DNA of 64,000 bases, taken from NCBI RefSeq assembly GCF_015706575.1, contig NW_024037072.1:4779001-4843000 (forward strand). Reading direction: 5' to 3'. The DNA comes from Patiria miniata (lineage: Eukaryota > Echinodermata > Asteroidea > Valvatida > Asterinidae). Below are positions 45,701 through 54,431 of this stretch, in pieces (the stretch's first letter is position 1; every line of letters begins with the position of its first letter). The notes beneath the pieces are model-generated. The model was not told the origin of the DNA. It made no database searches and worked only from the letters and a program-made list of their open reading frames with translations. The position numbers and the translations under genes are program-made.

Positions 45701-46851
45701 CTACCGTCTGTCTTCCTCACAACCACGACTGGTGAGGCAAATGGGGACTGACTGGGCTTAACGACTCCAGCATTCTTGAGGTCATCTATGTGTTTTCTCA
45801 CTTCTTGAAACTCCGCTTGTGGTATCCTCCGATAAGGCAGTCGGAAAGGGGTAGGGTCGATGAGGGGAATTTCGTGCTCGACTGCTGGTGTGTGGCCGAT
45901 GTCCATTGGATCTTGGGAGAAAACATCAGCATTCTTCCTCAGCAGCTCTTCAACGGCAGTCTTCTCAGATGGCGACAGGTCTGCATCACAAAGGTTGATA
46001 TCTGGTACAGGATTGTCATGGGACACCAGATGCTCAAAGGATGTCATCTCCGCTACGTCTTCAGATGTAGAGGACTGGAGGACTTGAACACACGAAAGCA
46101 TGGCGAGGACTGAGTTCTTCCTGACAGTGATTGTTTGATGAGACAAGTTGCACATACGGATGGGAGCTCTGCCATCTTTGACTTCTACCAGTGCCCGACC
46201 GACACCTAAATTCTGGTACTTGTTTCCCTCTACTAGTGCAGTGATGGTCCGCCCTCTGGTTGCTTGCGGTGCCCTAGCTGTGATGACAACTTCTGCTCCC
46301 GGTTGAACCTTCAATGGGCGTCTGCCTGTGAAGCGAAGAAGGCCAATTTCACCACTCGTTCTGGCGATGTCAACTCCATCTACGTTGACGCACTGAAAGG
46401 CTGTGTACCAGGTCTGTGATCTTTTCTTGGTTTGGGACATCAGTCCTCTGCCATACTGATCATGCAGGGTGTTGCGCAGAGCCAGGATCGCATTCGTTCC
46501 GAGGAGAAGGGGGATGTTGCGTCGAAAGGGGGTGTCTGGCACTACCAGGGCAGGGACGTTATTTACCTTTTGTCCCAGGGCGTCAATACTAAGCAGGATG
46601 TATCCCTTGTGGGGGACTCTCTGACCTCCAGCACCTTTGATTAAGATATCTGACGACCGCAGGGCCTCGCATCTAAGCTGTGGATGTCCCCTGACAAACA
46701 CATCAGTGATGGTGGTCACTTGGGAACCCGTGTCCACGAGAGCCTGACAGCATTTGCCTGAAACTACCACTTCGGTGGTGCTGACTGGTCCGGCGATATG
46801 CATTGGCCCCTCCTTTTGCTGAGATTCCTGGCAAGCTTGGGTAGAAACCAT
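42778..46851 (-). CDS. pol: Ty3/gypsy Pol polyprotein (protease, RT, RNase H, integrase), intact
   Basis: An uninterrupted 1357-codon frame from the ATG at 46851. Aspartic protease: ALVDTGS, catalytic Asp at residue 40. Reverse transcriptase: SPFASPVVVVRKTDGS near 369, catalytic YLDD at 487-490. RNase H: QTDASLDGLG with Asp 641, Glu 682 and Asp 708. Integrase: zinc-binding His 925, His 930, Cys 960 and Cys 963, then a catalytic Asp 992, Asp 1051, Glu 1087 triad. The C-terminus has a GPVYVVRQL segment and a Ser/Asp-rich tail; no clear chromodomain. The frame is open upstream of this ATG back to the gag stop, and lies in the -1 frame relative to gag, so Pol is probably made as a Gag-Pol fusion by ribosomal frameshifting rather than from this ATG. 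Confidence 0.95.
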   Translation of the reverse strand: MVSTQACQESQQKEGPMHIAGPVSTTEVVVSGKCCQALVDTGSQVTTITDVFVRGHPQLRCEALRSSDILIKGAGGQRVPHKGYILLSIDALGQKVNNVPALVVPDTPFRRNIPLLLGTNAILALRNTLHDQYGRGLMSQTKKRSQTWYTAFQCVNVDGVDIARTSGEIGLLRFTGRRPLKVQPGAEVVITARAPQATRGRTITALVEGNKYQNLGVGRALVEVKDGRAPIRMCNLSHQTITVRKNSVLAMLSCVQVLQSSTSEDVAEMTSFEHLVSHDNPVPDINLCDADLSPSEKTAVEELLRKNADVFSQDPMDIGHTPAVEHEIPLIDPTPFRLPYRRIPQAEFQEVRKHIDDLKNAGVVKPSQSPFASPVVVVRKTDGSIRLCIDYRKLNSRTVRDAFPLPRIEETLDALGKAKYFTCLDLTSGYFQVKVAEKDQSKTAFTTPMGLFEFTRMPFGLVNAPATFQRLMSTVFAGMHFESVLLYLDDVIVFSETIEEHIARLDEVFERFREHNLKLKPSKCHLLKRSVKYLGHIVSSEGIETNPDKLSAIEEWPVPTSKKEVRGFLGITGYYRKFVQDYAKIASPLFSLIGGKRGTKDPPFVWTKACETAFRTLKSKLVSSPILAYADYKLPFVVQTDASLDGLGAVLTQVQEGRERVVAYASRSLSTAEKRYPAHKLEFRALHWALTDKFRDYLYGHHVTAITDNNPLTYVLKRAKLDANGQRWVNDLSLFNLDIRYRPGKANSNADALSRIPREEVARILDSTEGGEPAGQSPVKEATVTAEVHVGVTAAAARAEDTRRMDDAHRSSPSTKSSEEPSGSEQDHHQLPDTSLMENGIDLLEAQQNDATIRRVTHLRSTRQSKPSMRQCRREEKAVQRLLRSWDQLHVSEGLLTYDRGEDRQMRHIPVLPEALKSEVLRRLHDTMGHLGFQKTLQLVRSRFFWTGLHTDVKRYVEACKRCALRKLPDTRRSAGLQNIRTERPLQLICIDFLSLERSSGGYENVLVLTDHFTRYAQAYPTKDQKATTVAKILWQKFIVNYGIPEQIHSDQGRCFESGIVKELCRLLGVQKSKTTPYHPQGNGMTERFNRTLLSMLGTLEETEKRNWAMYTETLTHAYNSTQHESTGHSPFFLMFLREPKLAVDVQFPSLTQRHAEGDADAELPIFVENLQRQLHRAYQEVEAKAERSRQKQKENYDKTVKETTFNPGDKVLLANKSLRGKHKLKDKWEETPYIVVRRHLQGPVYVVRQLDSMKTKSVHRNLLTRCPFPVDTPEHEAVPLLSSDETSCVIRPSPKYDDAASSSIDEPQPRDQTSGSNSSSDPDDSADEDCPSSSDESVEIFSRPRRVTQLPLRFRD

Positions 46852-46903
46852 TCCTGAGCTCCTCTCATCTCTTGATCCAGTAGGGCTTTTATTTACAGAG
46901 TTA

Positions 46904-46944
46904 CCTGCCGATTGCCCGGCATCCGCAGGTCGGGCTAGTTTAAA
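46904..46944 (-). promoter_or_regulatory. Candidate -1 ribosomal frameshift signal between gag and pol
   Basis: On the minus strand the heptamer T TTA AAC (46938-46944) is in the gag frame with the right X XXY YYZ register. It is followed at once by the gag stop TAG (46935-46937). The pol frame is open through this point in the -1 register. Downstream are two interlocked stems: GCCCG (46931-46935) with CGGGC (46914-46918), and CCTGC (46925-46929) with GCAGG (46904-46908). That arrangement is an H-type pseudoknot. The spacer is only about 2 nt, shorter than the usual 5-9, so pairing in detail is uncertain. Confidence 0.7.
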
Positions 46945-48081
46945 GGCTGCTGTCCTTGTCGGGGTACTCTACATTGCCGTTCGAGATGACCTACTTCCCC
47001 GCAGTTGTAGCATCTCCTTTCTGGCCTTGAGGCAGGGGCACGAACAGGAAGATTTGATTGTCTGGGGCTCCACATCGACTGTCCTTGATTGATGAAGCCC
47101 TCAAGGTGTTGGATTCGCTGTCCCATCCATCGTTGGCCTTCGATGACGTGGTCTAGGGTAGTAAGCTGCCTCTGTACTAGAGCTGTCAGTTCCCCAAGCT
47201 GATCCGTAACATCTGTGGTGGACTGCTGATTTGTCTGGGCAGGCCCTGCTTTGGTTTCCCCCTTACTGGCCGATGGTGTAATGATGTCCTGGACTGGCGC
47301 TCCAGTATTCTGCTGGTGGGTCTCATACCAGTGACGCCTCGACTCACGTGCCAGGTGGAACTCTTCACTGATGATGCGGAGCTCCTTACGAAGCAGCTTA
47401 AAGCTCATGTCACGGGGTTTCATCGGTGCCAAGCGTTGTCTGACTGCATTGTCGTGGAGGCCCACCATGAACGTTCCTCCCCTGCCGCCTCTGCAGTTCC
47501 TCGACGTGTCTAAGTAGTGCCTCAAGTGCGATAGCATATTCGATGGCAGTTTCATCAGGCCGCTGTTTTCTGGCAAAGAAGGTGGCGATGGGCGTTGTCG
47601 ACATGTTGCCCTCTCCAAATTCATCCAGCAGCTCAGTGATGGCCTCTTCGGCGGTTACCGTTCCCCGACTCTCGAGATTTAGGACGACATCCCGCGCCTC
47701 TCCTTTGGTGTGCCGAACTACCTCGTGGAACCGAATGCTCTCCGGTTGAGGTCCCTTGGCTTCAAGTAGGAATCTGATGTCCCTCGCCCAGTCCTCGACC
47801 TTGAGTCCATGCTTCTTTGAACCATACCCACTGAAGGTCTGCACATCCTTCATCTGGTGGGCAGTGTACATGCGAGGTGCTGGTTGGGGCTGCGGAGTTG
47901 TCTGTGATGGCGGGTCAAAGTCTGCCAGATGAAGAGGATTTTGCTGGGCTGCTGTCATCTGGTAGTGGGGACTGGTCATCAATGGTGAGGCTTGAGGTTG
48001 AGGGGGGCCCGGTTGTGGATGTGGGGTGCCCATTGCACCATAGAAGGTGAGGTTTGGCAATGACGATGGTGTTTCAGCCAT
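46935..48081 (-). pseudogene. gag: Ty3/gypsy Gag, apparent internal frameshift
   Basis: From the ATG at 48081 the minus strand encodes a Pro/Gln-rich N-terminus, then a capsid region (VEDWARDIRFLLEAKG, AEEAITELLDEFG). The conserved capsid reading moves to the +1 frame near the CCCC run at 47479-47482, where the first frame continues only to a stop at 47410. The second frame carries FMVGLHDNAVRQRL, a coiled linker and one CCHC zinc knuckle CYNCGEVGHLERQC, and ends at TAG 46935-46937. Gag packages the element RNA. The break could be a one-base mutation, a sequencing error at the homopolymer, or a second recoding site. With such young LTRs, a recent mutation or error is most likely. Confidence 0.75.
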
Positions 48082-48206
48082 TCTGTACTCCTTGAGTTCA
48101 TTTACCAAAAGCACTGTGTGGGTTTCGATTTAAAAAAACTTTCAAAGAAGAAAAAAATGTCCCAGCTAAAAAACAAAAATGGCTAAATTCCTAAAGAAAA
48201 TTAATC

Positions 48207-48225
48207 ATCCCGGGTTCCGGCACCA
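48207..48225 (-). promoter_or_regulatory. Primer-binding site of the Ty3/gypsy element
   Basis: Minus-strand TGGTGCCGGAACCCGGGAT starts four bases inside the 5' LTR end. Its complement ends in CCA and resembles the 3' end of animal tRNA-Phe (one difference from the vertebrate sequence as I recall it). The tRNA identity is inference. Confidence 0.75.
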
Positions 48226-48229
48226 AAAA

Positions 48230-49703
48230 TGTAACGTGGAAAAATGGATCACTAAGAAAAACACCTGGTTCCAATGATTATGTCGCGATTTAGTTTTTAA
48301 ACTGGGACAAAAAAAAGAAAGAAAAGGAATCAAGGAAACGAAAATAGACTTCTCAAAAAATGTTTAATTCAAACAGATAAAAAAACTAACAATGTCTATC
48401 CTTCCGAAAATTAGGTTTCTCAAATACTTCCAAACAAAATCTCACTGTGGGTCAAAACAGCAAATAAAACTCAAAAGAATTTGCCAAAGATAAAAAAAAT
48501 AAACAATTTGATAAAATTTAGGGATGATTACAAAAAAACTAAGTTAAAATAATAAAACCCAAAGAAGAAAAAAGGGAGAAACAGAAGAAAACCCACACAG
48601 CACTAAAGGAAATGACTCTAAAAGCACAGGAATGAACTAAAAACCTGCAACAAGAAAATAAGAAACAAATGGCAATTTAAAAACAGTTCTTATAAAACAA
48701 AACTCCTATGAAACTACAGTCCATGTACTAAAGTATCCTCTAAGCAACATAAGGTCCAAATGCAAGTTTACCACTGTGTGCACAAGGGATTAACGCATAT
48801 AAACTTCAAGATCCTGCACAGTTCAATGGGCCTCATTATGTATGCTAATCCTCTGGACTGTCTCAATAAACTATTACTTCTAGGAAGGAGGGAACAAAGG
48901 ATTAAGGCATGGTCTAGGCTAAATGAATACAGGTCTATGTACATGCAGTCAAAAAGAGCAACTAAAAACCCTAGAATAATATGAAAATCAACTCAAAATG
49001 CAAGAAAAAGGAACTTAAACTCTGAGGATATTATACACATGAAACGTAAATGCAGATAATCCTAGACTCAAGCAATTAAAACCTGGGCAAACTTAAATTA
49101 CAAAACTTATTAGAAAATCACACATTTTCAAGACTTTCCAAGAAAAGGACTTCTCAAATGTCTAGAAATAAGTCAAAACTGACTTAAGAAGTTACAAAAC
49201 AAAACTTAACAGTCATCAAAAGATTCAAAGTTTCTAAACAAAAAGGCTAGCTAAAACGACTTCCAAGAAAAGTGGAGACAAAAACAGTTTAATGTATAGG
49301 AAAAAGAACTCTTATCTTAAAAGGAGCTAAAATGATACTGAACTGGATAATATGAGTATCATAAAGGCAAATATAAAACTGGAACTATACAATAATAAGG
49401 AAAGTAATGAAAACTCATGAAACTTACCAAAAATGGAACAGACACTTGTGATCGGGATGAAAATGTACACCAATGCTAGAGTAGGGCTTATATGTCTTGC
49501 CTGTGTGATGCTGGTCTGCTGAATGAGCCTCTAGGTCAATGAACTAAAGCTACACAGGAAGTTGGGGCCAGAATAAACAATGGGGGAAGGGGGAGGCCAC
49601 TACTAAACTAAACACGGGAGAAGAGGGGGGTGTACTCCTATAAAAAGACGGGTAGCAGATCTGAAACTAGGGAAATCTTTAAGTTATTTTCTGCTCCTTT
49701 ACA
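48230..49703 (-). repeat. 5' LTR of the Ty3/gypsy element (1474 bp)
   Basis: Near-identical to the 3' LTR. Differences seen: t/a at 42080/49093, t/g at 42117/49130 (approximate), and a 2-bp indel in agaaaag(ag)tgg. It is followed by the target duplication CATG (49704-49707). In the element's orientation this LTR contains the promoter. Confidence 0.95.
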
Positions 49704-49707
49704 CATG

Positions 49708-50937
49708 TTAAGTACACATTATAGTTTGTGAAATTTGAATATGGTATCAGGTGCTGGTTGTTTATCATGTGTGCAAGTCGCTTTTCTTCGTTGAAGTTTA
49801 TTGGTGCGGTTAATTGGGAGCCAGGATAAGGGATTAAGCCCCCCCCCCCCCCCCCCGCGTCTTAAAAGAAGAAAAAAGACCTTATCTTTTTGTCTTTTTA
49901 CACCAACGTCGTTTCCTGTATTCATTAACAATCCCCGGCAGTTTCCCCGAAATTAATCGGAAAAAAATTAATTCCCCAAAAAGTACAACTGGTAATTTTG
50001 TCTGTCCAAAGTTCCCCAAATGTCCTTATACAGAGAAAAACTGAGCGCCAATGCATATCTTGGGGGATTATTTAACACGCCAACAATTAAAGGGATTTTT
50101 CAGAACATTACAGAGACCATTCATTTCCAAGACATAATTTTTAATTCGTAGGAATTAGTGGAAGAGGATCATATTCAGTGATATTCACTGAATGTATTAA
50201 TTTTGCCAATAATAATAAAACATCGCATGTGTGATTTTGACGCCAACAGGAAGATAAAACTAAAAAAAAATCAGGTACATGTACAAATAACGTAAAACAT
50301 TCTCAAATTAGAAGAAAAAAATGTGAACATTTTATTTTTTCGTTTGAAGTTTGGTTATCTTTCAGATCAAGGAAATTGTTGATTTTATTTTTGTATTCTT
50401 CTAGCTTTATATTGTATAAAATGGAATATTTCAGTTGGTTAATGGTAGCTACTGAAGTCCATGCAGCCCTTTTAATCAAAAGCCATTACATTGTATATTC
50501 AATTCAAGAGTTACAAAAACGCTCCAAAAATTCGTTAAAAGTTATGAGTTTTTGCGTTTTCACAACAGCTGCACGGTGTTATTGTTAAAAATGGTCGGTG
50601 TAAAAATATTAAAATAGTTAATTGTGTACATTATCTTATATAACTGCAAAAGGATTATGAATGTCGCTTTTATCACCTATCTTTGCAGATTGCTGTGAGC
50701 TCACGCACTAGCCGTTTTAATATATGGTGGAAACAATAGGGGGCGCTATTTGCTTTCGGGAAACTCTTGTGTATTTACCCAAATTCACCCAAACCATTTA
50801 GCACTCTCTTATTGTGTCCAAAATACCTCAAAAAGGCTAATGTGGAGACTTGTCTAAAAAGGTGTAAAGTATTGAAGCAATCCTCTCCTCTTGAGCTAAG
50901 TTGTGGTTTGCGTACATTAAACATTTTCAGATTTCCG
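49708..50937. other. 3' flank of the PRIM2-like gene; no other gene recognised
   Basis: AT-rich with a poly-C run near 49840-49856. The part next to 50938 should include the 3' untranslated region of the PRIM2-like gene (minus strand), but no AATAAA signal stands out close to the stop. Confidence 0.5.
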
Positions 50938-53900
50938 TCAGAGATTTGACTCCTCAAGTTGCTGGAGGCTCGCTAGGAGCTGAACGTAGCTCCTGTAGTA
51001 ATCAATTGGTTTGTGGATCTGGACATCTCTTAGAATGGTGATAGATGAGCTGCTAGGTGCTGTCTCGTCAGGCGAGTCTCCACGGCTTCCCGAATCAGTC
51101 TTTGGTTGACCAATTTGATGTATCGGTTGATGATTGTTTGACGAGTTGGATGTCCTTGTGGCAGATGGAGGCGGGACTCCTTCAAATATTTCAGCTGCTT
51201 TAGAATCTCTTGAGTTTCCAGTAACTGTTTCAGAGGTAACTTCTATGTGCTGATGGCGAGTGGGCAAGATATCTGAATGTTTCCCTGAGGAAGGAATAGA
51301 CCCTTCCCCTGCTAAATCACTGTCAGCTCTTTGTTTATCACTGTAGTCTTCACTGCCTGTCCTAACTTGATGCATCAGCAACTGATCTTTTGAGGAGGTC
51401 GTTTCATTAGTGACAGAAAAGAACGACCCGTCCTCTCTAAGATCAGCATCCTTCCAACTAGGAACCCTATCGGAGGCTTGTGATCCCCTCAGAGATTGAG
51501 ATCCTGATGCATCGCGATTTTCAGACTGTTTTGTAACATTGGCATTTTCTCTACCATCATCAGCGGTAGAAGCTACAGCTCCGCCCATTCCAACACTTGG
51601 CTTCTTCTCATTACACGGTTGAAGATCAATGTCTTCGGCGTCAGCTTCTTTTTCATCAACTTCTCTCTTGTCGAGGTCACTGCTACTGTTTCCTTCGGAA
51701 ACATTTGACTTCAAAAGACGGGCCAAACTCACAGCAACTGACTTCCTGAAAAACGCTCGACAGGCAGCCTGCGTTTTTCCTCTCTCGGCAAGATCAATGA
51801 TTTGTCTTGTGTCTTCCTCCGATCTGATGCCTGCATAACTCATCACATTTCTAAGATGCGCATCATCAAAGTGACTGAACGGACATCCTCCTTCCTCACC
51901 GTGTCCTATGCTGCACTCCTGTTTGGGGGTTTAAAACAGATCCTAACTTGAAAAGGAACTCCCAAGTTTCTATGTGACTGTCAGCTGACATTAATATCGA
52001 CTCTCGTTAATACAAACCCTGTTTGTACAAATTCTGGTCATAGCAAACAAAGCCTTGGTCCCGACTGTGCATATTATGTGCACAATGAATGAGACCGGAA
52101 CTCAGCTTAACACAAAATTCTGATATGACAAACATTTTTGCTAGGTCCGGCTGGCATTTGTATTAACGAGAGTCGACAAAAATCGTATTGATCCAAGGTT
52201 TTGTTTTATTCATTGGGTGAAAATGGTGAATTTATCAAAGACGATATTCATTTAATGCATGACTGAATCATGTTCATACTGTGATAAGGTGTATTTTCTG
52301 TATTTAAAACTTATGGGTATTCAGAGTAGAACCCAACTTTTTAAAAAACGTATTTTTTTAAGGGGACCCCGGTGGAACGAAGCCTATGTGATTGTCTTTG
52401 GAGTTTGAACTATCCCAGACAAACTGTCTTTTGCTTTTACTCTTGTTTGTGTCTATTATTGATTTCATCTAAAACAAATACTGAAAAAAGGGAGATTCGA
52501 TCCATTTATTTGATGGTCTGTATATGTTAAGAGTAAAGAAACTGAGCATTTAAAATTTAGAGTATTCCTCATCTAATTCTGTGTGTATTTACGGAGCAGC
52601 CTAAGCTCAGAACAGTCTTCATTTCATCACCTGTATTGAGCGGCAACTGTGTGCCTTATAGTTGACCCTTGACCCTTCCAACCCATACAGATGCCTAATG
52701 CTGTATGTGTATCTCCTTCCGTCCCGTTGCCAGGTGTGAGTGCATCCGGCACTGTCGCCATGGTGACAGCTTGGTTGGGAGTACTCTCTTCGCCAGAACT
52801 TTACCGCCTCGGAAACAGGCAGACCTACCACTTTTAGGAAGAGAGTGTACTGGATCTGTCACGAGAAATAAAGGATATTTTCTTTCACTAATGAAATCAA
52901 CCATTCAAAAAGTGACTACTATTGCCCAAATTGTCAAACTTGTAATAGTGTTAGCCAATCTATTCATCCTAAGCTTCCCCTTCCCCCAAAGAAGAGACAG
53001 AAACAAGAGCAAGTCAGTGGAAGATGCCAAGTCCCAACTTACCCTTGAGAAATGTCTTAGCCGATGCTTTTGCCTCAGCATTCGATGTAAGTGTTGCATA
53101 CACGGCGGGAAACACCCTGACAAATTATCAATATCCTCCAAGGCCACAGAGCCACTGTCCAATGTCCAATCAACCCCCGTTAATCTGCTACCAGAGTAGT
53201 ACAAGTGCCTTAACTCACGAAACAGCTCCACCATGCGTTCATCACTGGCAGCTACATCATGCACTGAATGACGTGCATCTACCATGCCATTAGAGATCAG
53301 CTCCTCAAACAGCGAGGCCAAAACCTTTAGGATGTCAGCAGGGGGAACCATAGCCACGCCACGCTCTAGCACAACAGATCGACTGGCAACGAGTGATAAA
53401 GCATATTCAAAAGGGACTTGTATGACCTCTGACCTACACCCTTCCAGGTACCTGTTAACAACATCTTCCCAGGTCAGCCCATCAGCTATCATTCCTTTCA
53501 GGATCTTAAGCAGATCAATGCAGACAGTTCTGCTACTAGACTGTCCACTCTGAACGACAAACAGCCTACTGTTTTTGCTGTGATGTCGACACAGACGACA
53601 CAAAAAGCAGTGAGTGGATTTAAAGAGGTGGACCAGTTCAGTCAAGTTCATGCTTGCAAAACGATGGCAAAACAGCTCGGTTTCCGCTCTCACAAAAAAC
53701 GAAGCCATCTCTGAGTCTTGGCAGCAGGCGAGTCTATATTAACAAAAACGGCAGAAAATGTTAAGAAAAGTACAGCATAAATTTTGCACAATAAATTTGA
53801 TAAACAGCTAGTTTTTATCACTGAATTTTTATTTTAATATCTTGCATATGAAATAAAATCAGGGAAAGAATGTAGTATCCACACGCCACTTCGTTGGTTG

Positions 53901-54360
53901 CGTACAAAGTCTATGGAGAGTTGAGTGCATTTTCAAAGTATTTTCTAACAAATTGGCAATGTTTCTCAGTCCCAGTTTCATGTCTTTTCAACATTTTTAC
54001 AATAACTGACCTTCATAAGTTCATTGTATTGAGATAAAATACGATAAAAAATGGGCGTCAGGATGCAATATTCTTTCCTCGAAAGAAGCTTTTTGACCTG
54101 GTTTGAGAAGACCAATTTTACGAAGTAAACTCTGTGTTGAAACAATACCTCAGAAGAAAGTGTGACACACGGTCTTTCGTTGTACCCTCAATAAGACACT
54201 CGGAATCATCTGCCGTGTCCGCACAATCCAACAACCCGCGGAAATCTGCGCTGCTGTCACATCTCAATACTTGCTGCAGAAATCTCAATCTCTTCTTGCC
54301 GTAGACGGCCAGGTTTTGCAGTTTTTCGATCCCGCCTGGAGGTTTAATGTAGAAAGCCAT
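50938..54360 (-). CDS. PRIM2: DNA primase large subunit, PRIM2-like, with extended C-terminal tail
   Basis: Four exons: 54149-54360 (ATG at 54360, donor CTGAG|gtattg), 53043-53733 (acceptor taatatag), 52631-52855 (acceptor cgtgacag, donor CAG|gtgatg) and 50938-51918 (acceptor aaacag, stop TGA at 50938-50940). Joined they give about 702 residues in one frame. The N-terminal half has FYIKPP, DRVSHFLLRLACCQ, IQVPFEYAL and ASDERM. The C-terminal iron-sulfur domain has Cys 282 (CFPPCM), Cys 372, Cys 388 (GGCPFSH) and Cys 429, with nearly the spacing of human PRIM2 (287, 367, 384, 424), plus SIRHLYGLEGSR. With the small subunit it makes RNA primers for polymerase alpha in the nucleus. Odd points: it lacks about 27 N-terminal residues of the human protein, has a His/Cys-rich stretch at about 112-122, and a Ser/Asp/Glu-rich tail of about 270 residues (human about 85). 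It could be the ortholog or a diverged paralog. Confidence 0.88.
51998..52175. repeat. MITE in intron 3 of the PRIM2-like gene
   Basis: The 19-bp ends cgactctcgttaatacaaa (51998-52016) and their exact inverse (52157-52175) bound a 178-bp non-coding element. No clear target duplication was identified. Confidence 0.8.
53880..54078. repeat. Dispersed repeat in intron 1 of the PRIM2-like gene
   Basis: Related to 58990-59188 and to the MITE at 3302-3560. Shared blocks are cgccacttcg, ctatggagag, gtgcattttc and tctcagtcccag-like sequence, ending in a variant of gggcgtcaggatgcaa. Confidence 0.6.
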
Positions 54361-54377
54361 TTTATGGCTTGAAATTG

Positions 54378-54431
54378 TCAAATGATTGCGAGCGCGGGTT
54401 GATACAAGAAAACAGACATGGAGGCCGCCAT
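54378..54431 (-). promoter_or_regulatory. Upstream ORF (17 codons) before the PRIM2-like start
   Basis: ATG at 54431 in a strong context (AACATGG) opens a 17-residue frame closed by TGA at 54378-54380, 17 nt before the main ATG at 54360 (AAAATGG). If transcription starts above 54431 this could lower translation of the main frame. The transcription start is not known, and an unseen upstream exon encoding the missing N-terminus is possible. Confidence 0.4.

Larger units (their letters stand above)
41215..49703 (-). mobile_element. Full-length Ty3/gypsy LTR retrotransposon (8.5 kb)
   Basis: Two LTRs in direct orientation (41215-42690 and 48230-49703) flank an internal region that reads on the minus strand as primer-binding site, gag, pol (protease, reverse transcriptase, RNase H, integrase) and polypurine tract. 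RT before integrase in pol is the Ty3/gypsy order. A CATG target duplication lies at 41211-41214 and 49704-49707. The LTRs differ by only two substitutions and one 2-bp indel that I could see, so insertion was recent. Pol is intact; gag has one apparent frame break. The insertion is intergenic, between gene D's promoter side and the 3' end of the PRIM2-like gene. Confidence 0.95.

Noticed and set aside
54358..54381. A longer PRIM2-like start at 54381
   Set aside because: That codon is TTG; the first ATG in frame is at 54360 and has a good context.
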